This document shows, piece after piece, positions 33,480-44,852 of a DNA stretch of 64,000 nt; position 1 is the stretch's first letter; each line of letters starts with the position of its first letter. Made by a program: the position numbers and the translations under genes. The notes under the pieces are model-generated. The model did no database searches. It was not told where the DNA came from and saw only the letters and a program-made list of their open reading frames with translations. The DNA is from Eucalyptus grandis (taxonomy: Eukaryota > Streptophyta > Magnoliopsida > Myrtales > Myrtaceae), in the NCBI RefSeq assembly GCF_016545825.1, contig NC_052616.1:37190192-37254191 (forward strand), read 5' to 3'.

Positions 33480-36400
33480 TTTATGATGCATGCACTATTA
33501 ACAACTCAAGATTTGGCTGAGGCGTTGAATGGGAAGGCTAAGGTGGCAGAAATGATGAAATATGTTGATAAAGATGAGTTAATTGAGAGAGCGTGGAGTA
33601 TAATCCTAGTGAATATATCAAATGAGGTATTAATAATGGTGGCCAAAGAGAAGGATGCTCCAATGTTGTGGGCAAAACTTCTACTAGAGTCATGGATATA
33701 CTTTACTAATTCACTATTATAGAGCACACTGCAATTACCTCATAAGAGGTACAATTTGCCTTGTCTCTAAGCAGTGGTAGAGAAAGTTGCAAGATGAGGA
33801 TCTAGCACAAGAGGGGGTATGAGGACTTGTGATTTGAGGTAGAGATTAACATTGGAGTTTAGGAGGAGGTAAAAATAGATGGAAGTCTCACCATGGAAAG
33901 TCTAAGGGTTGCATGATATGCTTTGAATATCTCGAGAAGGGGCACATGAGGAGAGATTAACTGAGGCTAAGAAACATAATTAGTAGGCAAAATACTACAT
34001 AATGTAATGTGGCAAACATTGCCAAAGAAAGCACCTATGATGCAAAGGTTGTCTTGAGTGTGAATCGTCAAGAGATGCATGGTGTTAGAATTTGGAGTGT
34101 TCTTATCATATGATTTTTCATAGGAACCAGTTTACTACTTACTAGACTACACATGGTGATAAATTTCTGTGGGGAATAATGGATCCTCAAAAGATTGTCT
34201 AAATAAGGACAGTTCAAATTCGGATGCATGATGGAGTATTGCATATACTAAAAGACATGAGCCATGTAATAGAACTCAAGAATAATTGTATTTCTCTTGA
34301 AACACTTGACAACATTAGGTGTAAGAACATCGCTAAAGGAGGAATGCTAAAAATCTCTTGAAGTGCCATGACATGATGAAAGGGAAGAAAGTGAATTCTT
34401 TATATCATTTACTAGGAGAGACCATGACTAAAGCTCCTGTAATTTTACTAGGTGAGTCAAACTCAAACTTGACTAAGTTAAGGCATGTGTCATTGGGATA
34501 TAAGAATGAGACAAGTATGAAAATACTAAGTGAGAGTGGGTTGCTCAAGGATCAAAAGATAGGGAAGCTAAATTTGTGTGAGCAATGCATCTTTAGGAAA
34601 CAAAGCCAATTTAAATTCACTACAGCTATGCATTCAACCAAGCAATTGATTGGTTACATTTATTTATAAGAAGTCTATAGTATATCTCTAGTTTCTTTGA
34701 AAAGAGGTGCTTGATATATATTGATATTCATCAATGAATTTTTGAAAAAGGTATGGATATGCTTCTTAAAGCACAAATTTGAGGTGTTCAATCAGGTCAA
34801 AAAGTTTAAGGCACTTATTGAGAAGCATTTAGTGACCAAATTAGGTGCCTTATGATCAATAACAACATGCAGTTCTATAATAAAAATTTTACCAATTTCT
34901 ACAAAGGAGAAGGGTTGTGGGACCCAACATAGTGCATCGGTTTCTTCAAAAGGAGGTGTTTGATATATATTGATATTCATCGATGATATTTTTGAAAAAT
35001 GTATGAATATGCTTCCTAAAGCACAAATATGAGGTATTCAATCAGGTCAAGAAGTGTAAGGCACTTTGAGAAGCATTTAGTGACCAAATTAAGTGCATTA
35101 ATATCAATAATGACATGGAGTTCTGTAATAAAGATTTTACCAATTTTTGCAAAGGAAAAGGGGTTGTGGGACACAACATAGTGCCCTCGACATCAAAGTA
35201 GAATGGTGTTACAAAATGAAAGAATAAGACTATGATTGAGTGAGCTTAGTGCATTCTTTCGTATGCAAGACTAAGCAAGGAATTTTAGGCTAAAGTTGTG
35301 AACATATGTTGTTACTTGATTGATCAATCTCCACCATCTGTTATTGAGTAAAAGGCTCATGAAGAAGTATGGTCACGGGGATCTCGTTAACTACTCTGGA
35401 CTACAAGTATACGGATGTCTTGCATATACTCAAGCAAATGATGGTAAGCTTGAACCAAGGTTAAAGAAGCGAATGATTCTAGGTTATGCACATGAGCTGA
35501 AAGGTTAACAGCTATAGTGCAATGGTGCCTACTCACCAAGTTTTCTAGTCACCAAAGACGTGACATTAGACATGATTGTTATACTTCAACAGTGAAGTCC
35601 TGAGACACAAATGGTAGAAAAACGAATCATGGTGTCAATTGTGAAATGGATCTTTAGGTGGAGACTCTCAACAAATAAGAAGTAATAGAGGTTGAGATTA
35701 TAATTCCTAAAGTCGATGATACTAGAAAACTAGTAAATTCACAACAAAGTATAGCCACAGGTTGATAGAGAAGGCAAGTTAAACTACTAGTATGTTGCGG
35801 TCATACAAATATTGCTCATGCATTGACTATTGGTGATAAGATGGAGACAGATGCACATTCATTTTTATTTTGAGGTGATGGCTACTATTGAATCATCATA
35901 GTGGCTAGCGGTTATGAATAAAGAGATGGAGTCACTCCATTGGAAATAGACATAGGATTTGGTCGAAGTATCTAAAAGCTAGAAGATAGTTAGATGCAAA
36001 TGGGTTTAAAGACAAAAGGAGGGCATTCCTATTGTTAGGTAGTGAGGTATAAGACAAGACTTGTTGTGAAGGAATATTCGCAGTGGAATGACATTTATCA
36101 TAGTAAGGCATTCTCATCTGGTAAGGCAAACTTCTTTTCAAATATTACTTGCATTAGTTGCTACATTAGATCTCGAGCTGGTGTAGCTAAACATGATAGC
36201 AGTGTTTTTCATGGTGCGTGGGAGGAATGGATTTACATGAGGCAATCGCAAGAATATACTATTTCAATAAGGAAGATCATGTTTGCTTATTAAAGAAATT
36301 TTTGCATGGGTTGAGATAGTCTCCTAGGTAATTATATAAATGTTTTGATGCTTCCATGACTAGTTGGACTATTCAAAAATTCAATTGGATAGTTGTGCTA

Positions 36401-37320
36401 ACTCTAAGAAATTGGAAGATGTGTATTTGATTGATTTGTTATCATATATTGATAATATGTTGATCGTAGCTAATAATATGTCCAATATTCATGTGGTGAA
36501 GTGCCAGCTGAGTGCTAAGTTTGAGATGAAAAATTTTAGGTAATGCGAAGAAGATACTAGATATGAAGATATTGCATGATAGAGCTGTAGTAATTTTGTG
36601 TCTATATCAAAAGAAAATATTGAGAAGATTACGGCATGCAGTCAATGAAATCTATGAGTATACCTATAGCCAAGCACTTTAAACTCATTGTAAACTAAGG
36701 AGGAGGAACATATGTTCCATGTTTTTTTATTCTAGTGTAGTGTGGTAGTATTATGTATGTGCGAGGGTTGACATTTCATAAGTTATAAGCATTGTTAGTC
36801 ATTCATAAAGCATCCTCGTAAGAAACAATAAGAAGCTATGAAATAAATCCTCATAGACTTGAAGGGGACAACAAAAATTAGTATAGTGTATTGAATGATA
36901 GCAATGGTAAAGAGACCACAAGTTATGTAAATTCAAATCATGCTAGTGACTTAAAGGAGTATAGGTCCTGCTTAGACTAGTGGGTAGTGCAATAAGTTGG
37001 AAGGCATTCTTGCAGAACCACACTGCTTGTCTTTGATTGGGGCAAAGCACATGACACTGAATTTTATAGTGAATGAGACTACATGACTAAAGGGTAGGTC
37101 CTGCTCTCGAACTTAGGGTTGAAGTAGCAAAACATTGCAATACATCGTGACGACCAAAGTGCAAAATATTTGGCCTATAATCCAATTTATCATGAGGAAC
37201 AAAGCAAATGGAAATCAAGTGCCATTTAATTCGAGATGTTGCAGTCAAGGGCAAGGTTGTTGTGAAGAAGATTGTAACAACGAAGAACCCTTTTGACAGG
37301 ATGACGAAGCTTGAGCTCAA
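33480..37320 (+). pseudogene. Copia gag-pol remnants
   Basis: Readable + strand pieces are: gag with EMMKYVDKDELIERAWSIIL (33483-33722); a CCHC-like region near 33900-33960 (CMICFEYLEKGHMRRD in a broken frame); GAG-pre-integrase LCEQCIFRKQSQFKF (34358-34669); integrase tail with LQVYGCLAYTQANDGKLEPR (35320-35508); and RT start YKTRLVVKEYSQ (36042). Frames change often and stops are frequent. A 260-base segment is duplicated at about 34700-34930 and 34940-35190. Not functional. Confidence 0.82.
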
Positions 37321-37607
37321 TTAGCCTTTGTAGTAAATAAGCGCTCATTAGAGCATTGGGAGACTGTGGTGGATAATGGCTACAAACATTGAGCCAAGGT
37401 AGAGAGTTATTAAATTATGTCTCATGTTTGAGCTTATTTACTAAAGCCAACCCTATTAAACGATATAGATCGACTCAAATTGGATGAGGTGTAAAAAGAA
37501 AGTCCTAATTGGCCTTTGATTTGGTGCTTCCTTCTTTGGATAATAATCTTGGAGTATAATTTTTTTTTGGGATATATGAATCCAAGATTCAGTCAATTGA
37601 TAGTGGT

Positions 37608-38840
37608 TTTTGTTGCGAAAACATCCTTGTGGTATTTTGAAGATTCCAAAACTATCCAGGGTCTACTATCATTATGATAAGTGCATATATTTGTCTTAAT
37701 GATGCAGCAATGATTTCAGAAAAACTGAGATAATAGTGATGGTCTTTGTGAGTTCAAGGAAGATCGATTGCAAGGATGAGGATCATGATAAGAGAACAAG
37801 TCAAATATGACAATGTGTTCATGAGGACTTTGAGATACGATAGTCGATGTGTCATCAATATAAAGTCTTTGGAAGATGACATACTGAGGAGGGTCATTGG
37901 ATAATTGATTGCAAGTCATTCCACATAGTTTGATCATGGGCAACATCAGTAAACTGGTGACAAGTGCTTGTGCTATGATAAGGTGATATAAAGCAATGTA
38001 TTGTGTTGTCAAGTCTTGAAAGGTGCTGCTCCACAAGTGCATTTTTTTATGGTTGTTTTATGAGTAGAATATAGCCATTAATAGTTTGAGAAGTCCTAGC
38101 CAGAGAACAGGAAATGAGTCAGAGCACCACTAACTATTTTGGTCAAATAGTTAGAGGTCTAATTAATGTAACAGCGCCTACATACTCCATTTTGGGAAGC
38201 TTTGGTATCATTTAGAGGAAAGGATTGTATGGGCAATCCACACCTTTGTGACAACTCCAACCAAGTCCCAACGGCTCTTACGTCTTCAAAAGCATCTCTA
38301 AGGGATGGATTGAAGATGTCTAATAAATAGGATCAAAGTAGCTGAAAAGGGTTGGATGTAAAATTGAGAAAGCTTGTTCTATTATATCATCTCTGTGTTC
38401 TGGTCAGACGGTGCTGCTATCCATCTATAATACTCTCTGCTTGCTACTTTGTATTCAGTGACAAGAGGACATGTACAAGAATATTGTGGCATTACTTTCA
38501 TTCTAATAATGTGATATATCTGATGATAGAGCAATTCATGTTGATTGTAATTTCTCTTAAAAATTACTAGTGAATTGCAGCCCATGTTGAGGTTGTTACC
38601 CGAAAAAGTGAATATAGGCTATGGGATACAGTTAAATCATTATTTATTGTTGTGTGCTATTTTTTGTGTTCATTATTGCCTGTAATTGTTTAACAGCAGC
38701 ACCGGCTTGGTTGATACTTCCAAACCTGTTTTTGCTCCTATTAAAGTACATGATGTTATCTTCCGCAAGATAAATTGTTTTAAGTTTTCAATTAATCTAG
38801 TCAGCCCTCTCTAAATTGTTTTGTTAGCCCTAATAATAAT
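37608..38840. other. Insertion of 1.2 kb splitting the right copia LTR
   Basis: The left LTR runs uninterrupted from the GGATATATGAATCC phrase into TTTCTTCATATYTMTCCAAGG. In the right LTR these are 1.23 kb apart. The insert has no clear ends or LTRs. A minus frame 38042-37716 contains SQSPHEHIVIFDLF, which vaguely resembles the NPVFHARTKHI.ID.HF segment of copia RNase H, so it may be a nested copia scrap. Weak identification. Confidence 0.5.
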
Positions 38841-39200
38841 TTCTTCATATTTATCCAAGGTTTGACCGAGGCCAATGGTTGAACTCCTTTGAATGCTGTC
38901 AAGATGTAACTTTCATTTATTTTTTTCTCTCCCTTCATCCGCAACCACACAAAAAAGAAACAAGCGGGAAGCTCTTGTTTAGCCATGCACAGGAGTGGGT
39001 TGATGTATTAACAATTGTAACTCTATAATTCTCCAGTTGATTATTAGATTATTTGCTGTTAGATATCCTGGTGGAGTGGGTATTGATACTAGACCAAACC
39101 AAGTAAAATCTCTTATGATCTTTATTGTTCCTCATTGATTTCATTGATGATTTCATGTTGATTTAGTTTCAAGGTCAGATAGCTTCTGCATTATTTTACA

Positions 39201-39651
39201 ACGTATTTCAATACTAAAATTTCAATTTTCTTATGATGCAACGACCTTAAAAAAAAATTAAATCTCGAAATATCTTTCCCTTTCCACGTATCATTCTCTT
39301 ATGACTTAATGACCTTCATAAAAAAAAAAATCAAATATTGAAATATCTTTCTTTCCCACAAACATTTATAAAATTTCCTAGTTTTGTGTATTTATTTTGT
39401 TTATGCTTAATTTTTCAAATGCCAAATTTGTTGCATGAAAGAATATTTCTTAAGCGAGGAAATATTTCTTAAGTTAGGGTCATTTTGAAAGAAAAGAGAG
39501 GCGTGCTTTCCATAATGCAGGAACACCACTTTCTTTTGTGTACGTACACTAATGAAGTATATAATGAAGTATATTTCTTTTTACACATAATAAACATGTA
39601 CATATACTAATGAAGTATATAATAAAAAGATCTTTGTAGATAATTGCTCAC
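39201..39651. other. TNL1 intron 3, right part
   Basis: It matches 55858-56251 next to TNL2 exon 3 (ATTTCAATACTAAAATTTCA, CTTGAAATATCTTTC, TGCATGAAAGAATATTTCT). No gene is seen. Homology of this intron edge, including the adjacent copia LTR end, dates copia insertion before TNL duplication. Confidence 0.8.
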
Positions 39652-39932
39652 CTTAAATTGTTTTGGCACTCTTGTAATCTTGCATTTACTCATATAAATT
39701 CCCACTAATTTCTTTGGACCAGAGGAAAATTGAGGAAACCAGGAAGCACAACCAGCCCATTCAAACCATCTTAGCTCATTAGGAAGACATATAGGACCTT
39801 GGAAAGAATTATGCAGATTGTGCATGATGAGCAATCTCAACCTGCTTGCTTTTGTAAAAGCATTAGGCCCGATATATATATCTCTTTTTGCTTCGGTGGC
39901 TCCAATACTATGGCTTTTACTACACAATTTCC
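39652..39932 (-). pseudogene. TNL1 exon 3, frameshifted by a 2-bp TA gain
   Basis: The acceptor ATATACAG (39940-39933) precedes GGAAATTGTGTAGTAAAAG, the equivalent of DCVVKAIVLEPP in TNL2. The TA run GATATATATATC is two bases longer than in TNL2 (GTATATATC context), so the first third is out of frame with NAFTKASRLRLLIMHNLHN. That part continues in frame to the PKQFK donor. Length is 281 bases against 279 in TNL2. Confidence 0.87.
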
Positions 39933-40020
39933 CTGTATATACAAGACTATTTAAGTCATGCATATTTATTAATTAGTCAAAGATAAGTAGCACAATTTTA
40001 ACTATATTTGCAAATATTAC

Positions 40021-41128
40021 CATGTCGTGGGCCAGAACATCGAGAACATCATCATACAGCCAAAGCCTGCTGCGTTTGCAGGGATCATCTCGACATTCTT
40101 GGTTCACAATATCCATACCCATCAATTGAATCAAGTCATGCATTTCTACGATTCCATGCTCAATACTTATCAAGGACCTCTCAATGAGAATTTCTAATCC
40201 TATAGTTATCTCGAAATCGCAACTATCAATAACTTTCTTTATGTAGTCACTATCCCTCCCCTTAAAGAAGCAAGCAATGTGAAGAAAAATCTCTTTCTCA
40301 TTATCCTCTAGCCCATCATAACTTATTTTGAGCACATTATTAATGGATTTGTGAGGAGTCATAGAAAACTTCTTTAGTGTACTTTTCCATTCATGTTCTC
40401 TTCTACCACATAAGAAGGAACCTAGTACCTCAATTGTTAAAGGAAGGCCTTCGGCATAATTCAAAACACTATCTACTAGATCTGTCCTGATTTTTTGTTT
40501 TTGATGAGTCTGAAAAGCATGCTTACTAAACAGCTCACGAGCTTCACTATCCTCCAATGCTTTAACTTCGTGCATATGATCTTGATCTATCCCGTGACAA
40601 GTTAGCAAATGTTTATCTCTTGTAGTAATGATGATCTTACTTCCGTTACCAAACCACTTGCCTTCTCCTGCTAAAGCATTTAATTGACGCAAGTCATCCA
40701 CATCATCAAGGATAAGGAGAACTCTTTTGCAACAAAGTCTATCCCATACTAGATTAGTACCTGCATCGACATTGGACACTCCTAATCCTTTTTTTCAATA
40801 ATAATATCTCCAATAGTAATTTTTCTTGCAAAGCAACTAAATCCTTGCAACCTTTTGAAGTTTCTCTAACATTTGCCAAAAAGCTGAACCTTCAAATTGT
40901 CTGAAAGTATCATTATAAATAGCTTTAGCTAAACTTGTCTTTCCTATGCCTCCCTTTCCCCATAATCCCATCATAAGAGCACCATCATTAGACTCAAGGT
41001 TTAACATGGATTTCAGCTTAACCACTCGGGAATTAATCCCAACGGGATGCTTAGCAACATGCAAAGGTGTTCGGTCTAGAAGAGTGGAGATCTCCTTCAC
41101 AATTCTTTCTATAAGCTCTGACTCATCT
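40021..41128 (-). pseudogene. TNL1 exon 2: NB-ARC domain
   Basis: In order: P-loop GLWGKGGIGKTSLAKA, RNBS-A region, kinase-2 KRVLLILDDVDD, RNBS-B GSKIIITTRDKHLL, GLPL motif AEGLPLTIEVLGSFL, RNBS-D EKEIFLHIACFFKG and MHD motif VEMHDLIQLMG. This is a full ATP/ADP-binding switch domain. One A is missing in the run at about 40870-40874 (five A on + where TNL2 has six), so codons after FEGSAF are shifted until about 40780. The rest is open. The acceptor is ATCAG|AGATGAG and the donor ACATG|GTAATA. Confidence 0.88.
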
Positions 41129-41331
41129 CTGATAAAGACAGAAAAAAAGAAGTTGTAGGATCATTCAATTCGAATAAGCAAATAACGAGCAATTACAAGT
41201 CAACAATGATAAAGCAATGCATCACATTTTCTGATGATCACAACCAAAACAACATGTATTCCCACCAAGTTGAATTAGAACTCCAAGAGCTCCACACCAA
41301 TGGAAACAAGTTAAGGCTTCAAAATTTAGTC

Positions 41332-41694
41332 TTTCCCATAACTCTTGCTGCCCCGTCTCACTTCTCTTGGGTCCACCTTATAAAATACTGGTAGAACGGT
41401 GAGGTCCTTTTGCTCTTTACACTCCATAATCTTCATCAACTCTTCCAGGCAGCACCGTGAGGAAGCATAGTCCTTAGAGAAAACAATGATTGCAATGAGC
41501 AACTCTTCAATGGCCTTCATGAGCGTTGGCAATATTTGGTATCCCTTCCTTAGTTCCTCACTATCAATGAAAGTGTATATTCCATTATGATGTAAAGCTT
41601 TGTAGAGATGACCAAGGAAGTTGTTACGTAGGTCTGTGCCTCTGAAACTCAAGAAGACCTCACAATTACTTTTGGGTTTTGATGAAGAAGCCAT
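41332..41694 (-). pseudogene. TNL1 exon 1: TIR domain, 3' end deleted
   Basis: It starts MASSSKPKSNCEVFLSFRG with ATG at 41692-41694. It keeps the TIR signature FLSFRGTDLRNNF, IDSEELRKG, and FSKDYASSRCCLEEL, in which the Glu equivalent to the NADase catalytic residue is present. The normally invariant Trp before Cys is Cys (SRCC against SQWC in TNL2). After SYGK the frame runs into sequence that in TNL2 is the 3' end of intron 1, so the last ~35 TIR codons and the splice donor are deleted. Confidence 0.88.
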
Positions 41695-41699
41695 TGGAT

Positions 41700-43900
41700 G
41701 ATCGAGATTAGTAATCGGAAATGGCTTTCATCTGTTTAGTCTTCACAGTTCTTTCTCTTATATAGAAAATGAAGCATAGGCGAAACATGACCAAGAGGTT
41801 CCTTGAAATGAGTGGTTGACGTTGACATTTGCTATAATATGGTTTATGTTATGATGCATTGATTTTTAGAGTACATGGAATATTCATGTTATTTGATAAT
41901 ATACGCTGGTATGATTTGCACAGTGCATATTTTCGATATATATTTATAAGATTGCATTATTCTTTACTTGATGTCATAGAAATAATGATGATCGTCACTT
42001 GCTGAGCCATGATATTTTTCTCCCATTATATTGCCATTCTATGTCACAAGAACAGAGGAGTAATTGGGGGCACGTGGAGAGTACTTCTGAATGACATTTA
42101 CCACTTTAGAAAGTGAGAATACTCGTGAAAAATGGGTTGGACAAGACGTTTTACGCGCGGCACCTGACGATCTCTGCATGCATTTCCCCACTGCAATAAG
42201 TCTATCGCTTCAATATGGCTTAGGAATTTGGTTAATTTTATACTCTCATTAAGAGTGCCACTGGATTTATAATTTGGAGATATATGCCGCAACCAAAAAT
42301 TCAATATTGAGCCAGTTATTTGGGCCTAAAAGGTAAGAAATTAGTACATGAACAATATATACATTAAACTAAATCTGAATAGTAAAAGTTGAAGAGATTC
42401 ATATGGAGTCTACTAATTTCAAATGTTCAAATTCAATTTAGTTTTTGCACTATGTTCACTTCATAATTTTCTTAGATAGATAAACATATCACTACTTCTT
42501 AATGCCTAAGATAAATCATTTCAAGAATTCGATGGTAATAATAAAACTGTCTAATCTCAATATGCTAAATCTCATGTTGTTCAGAGGATGGATCTGGCAT
42601 GAGTCCCACCTTCTATATTGGTAAACCAGATTCATTAACAATTTATTTATTTTTTAATTAGGGGGATGATCATAGTGGTGCGAGCAGATCGGATATTTAG
42701 CCACGTTCCTAATCCCTCAGCCGTAATAGATGATCTTATGGGCTAAGAATGAATTGTGATTCCCTTGATCTCATTTCATAGGTGGAAAAGGAATTTGTTC
42801 AGCTGGGTACCGCAAAAATTGAAGTTAATCCGTGGACGATCATAAATTCTCATTAGAAATTCTCAATCTGGAATTTCTTGTCAATAAATCTAAGTCAAGT
42901 TCAAACGTTTTGAGTGTTTGTATTTTTCTTTCAAAGAGAGTGCATTGGTGATAGAGAACACTAATGTTAGAAAAATGTATGTACAATTGGTCCCGCTGCA
43001 CATTGAATAATGCTTTTTCTTCACCATGAGAGACGCATCTTCTTTTCTCTTTAGCAATAAAAAAAGGCAACAACTTTTAGTCAAGCCTATGAAATTTTCC
43101 CAAAGTGGAGGGAAAAAAAGCTTCCAGCTTTTTCAACGGCGATGACTTTAAGCCGAGCCTATGCAATTTTCTCAAAGTAGATGGAGAAAAGCTTCCGTCT
43201 TTTTCTTGTCGGTGGAAGGATGTTTCGAGATGGTCACGAAGAATGTGAACAACCTTAAGACGATGTTTCCAGGTTTGTTACGTAGCCTTGTAAAAGGTTT
43301 TATGTGAGAATAATTTTTTTCCTAATTTGCCTTCACTGGATTGTCGTGATCCTTTTGAGTAATAATTTAGATTACAAATGCATTCAGATTTTAAAAAATT
43401 ATATTACGTACAAATTGTGCAATTCAATTTTTATTTAGGCCCACGCCATTATCACGGCGACAATAGTTACTAATACGACATTTATTTTTAGTGTAATGAC
43501 CAAGCATAAACCCATTTGAAAGCAGATAAAAATATCTTAAAGAAAGAACTGGGTCCCAATTTCAAAGGTAATTTTGAAGAAGAGCAAAGTGGCAACAAAA
43601 AAATTAAATAAATAAAGTGACGGTTTAAACTTTAGGCAGAAGGTAGAGTCTCAACCCTAAATTTGGGGTGGAAGTGACATACTTTCTTTTAGATAATGTA
43701 AAGAATTTTGACTAAGTGCACACTTAGCGGGACACATAAAGGACAGCTTGATCTAGTCAACTCCTAACATTTTCTTATTGTTGTGCTTCGACCTCAACTT
43801 ATGCCCTTATGATATGGGCCACTTACCTCTAACTTGTTTTCTCCTAAAACGAGGCAATACAACATCTATGGATTTTAATAAACCATTTTGTTGAATACGA
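41700..43900. repeat. Upstream region of TNL1 (matches 59984-62180)
   Basis: It aligns through much of its length with the DNA upstream of TNL2 (for example GAAAATGAAGCAT.GGC, TCACTTGCTGAGCCATGATAT, AAAATGGGTTGGACAA, GGCTTAGGAATTTGGTTAATTTTA, TTTTGAGTAATAATTTAGA). It contains the promoter and no convincing gene. Small minus frames near 42840-43084 are not supported by motifs. Confidence 0.85.
41757..41764 (-). promoter_or_regulatory. Putative TATA box of TNL1
   Basis: TATATAAG on the minus strand lies about 65 bases upstream of the ATG in an otherwise ordinary context. The TNL2 equivalent (60046-60052) reads ATATAAG after a T-to-C change. Confidence 0.6.
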
Positions 43901-43943
43901 AATTTTTCATATATATCACTAAAAATACAAGAAAATTTAAAAA

Positions 43944-44741
43944 AATCATATACCTATTGTATTGATGCCAATTCAATTATAAACATTTCAATTATGCGAA
44001 TTTAGTTATAAACCTTTTGAGAATTTGCCAAATTAGACATTTTGATTGGAAAACGTTGACATAGCAGTTCATTTAACAACAACTATCCTATGAGGTGCAT
44101 TGATGTTGTGTGAACAATTTTTAAAAATGTTCTGAATTTTTTCCTTGTCCTTTTTCCTATTTTTGTTCTTTTTTTCCTTTTTTTTTTGTATTTTTTCTTT
44201 CCTTTTTCCTAGTAGTTAGTCTCAAGCGATGGCCAATCACCAGCAATGCCTAGAGAGGACTTGCCCTCAGCCAATCTAGCAAGGGCCACCCTCGTCGGCC
44301 ATAGGCAAGGGATAGCCTTGCCCGAGTGAGCCCGCCCTCAACGGCCAAAAGAGAGGGCTACCCTCACCAACCATAGTCGAGACCGGCCCTCATCAAATTT
44401 GGGAGAGGGTTGCCTCGCCAGTAGCCAACAAGGGTTTGGGTGAGGTGATCCTTGCCAAAGACTAGTGAGGGCTCGTAGGTCCTCGCTTAGTGGCCGGCTG
44501 TAACAAAGAAAAGAAAAGAAAAATAAAAAAATAAATAATTTTAAATTAAAAAAATACTTTAAAAAATTATCTATGTTAGCATTAGTGATACCATGTAAGA
44601 TGGCTAGCTCTACGTTTGTGAGTTTCGACCAAAGTTAACTAGGTGGACTACATTAAAAAATTGTCAAAAGATTTAGGATTGCATTGGCCAAATTGAAAAG
44701 TTTATGACTGAATTAATACAAAGGCAATAGGTTTATGACTT
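43944..44741. mobile_element. Non-autonomous element with degenerate inverted repeats, about 800 bp
   Basis: The left end reads AATCATATACCTATTGTATTG..AATTCAATTATAAAC; the right end on the opposite strand reads AAGTCATAAACCTATTGCCTTTGTATTAATTCAGTCATAAAC. The two stay similar for about 150 bases. The middle is a GC-rich stretch of repeated GAGGG/GCCCTC phrases (44220-44490) after a long pyrimidine run. No ORF of note. TIR-type cut-and-paste ancestry is likely; the superfamily is not assigned. Confidence 0.6.
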
Positions 44742-44809
44742 AAAAACAAAAAACAAATTCCCTATAAATACCTAGACCATCTATTTGATAGTTAATTTCA
44801 CAACCGAAG

Positions 44810-44852
<43 letters not shown>

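Larger units (their letters stand above)
32623..39200 (+). mobile_element. Decayed Ty1/copia retrotransposon in TNL1 intron 3
   Basis: The left LTR (truncated, about 32623-33321) and right LTR (37365-39200, interrupted) share phrases such as TTGGATGAGGTGTAAAA, GGATATATGAATCC and GGGAAGCTCTTSTTTAGC. A tRNA-Met-type primer site TGGTATAAGAGC sits at 33326-33337 just inside the left LTR. The interior reads on + as gag, GAG-pre-integrase, integrase and RT scraps in copia order. LTR divergence is high, so the insertion is old. It lies in an intron, opposite to the host gene's strand. Confidence 0.85.
29385..41694 (-). pseudogene. TNL1: TIR-NB-ARC-LRR-C-JID resistance gene, five exons, damaged
   Basis: Exons on the minus strand: TIR (41694-41332), NB-ARC (41128-40021), linker/first LRR (39932-39652), LRR (31263-30484) and C-JID plus tail (30089-29385). 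Exons 2-4 have consensus gt/ag borders. TNLs are cytoplasmic/nuclear immune receptors whose TIR cleaves NAD+ after effector recognition. Domain order is complete, but four lesions are visible. A deletion joins the TIR exon to intron 1 without a donor. One A is missing in the RNBS-A region (run at about 40870-40874). A 2-base TA gain lies in exon 3 (near 39872-39884). A TGA lies inside the C-JID exon (29868-29870). Intron 3 is 8.4 kb because of a copia insertion. I call it a pseudogene; the homopolymer lesion may be a sequencing error, but the deletion is not. Confidence 0.88.

Noticed and set aside
37716..38042. Copia RNase H on the minus strand
   Set aside because: Only a loose likeness over about 15 residues without catalytic residues. 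Kept as a weak note under the 1.2-kb insertion and not called as a gene.
42840..43084. Small minus frames upstream of TNL1
   Set aside because: Not conserved as open frames in the paralogous upstream region near 61140-61370.
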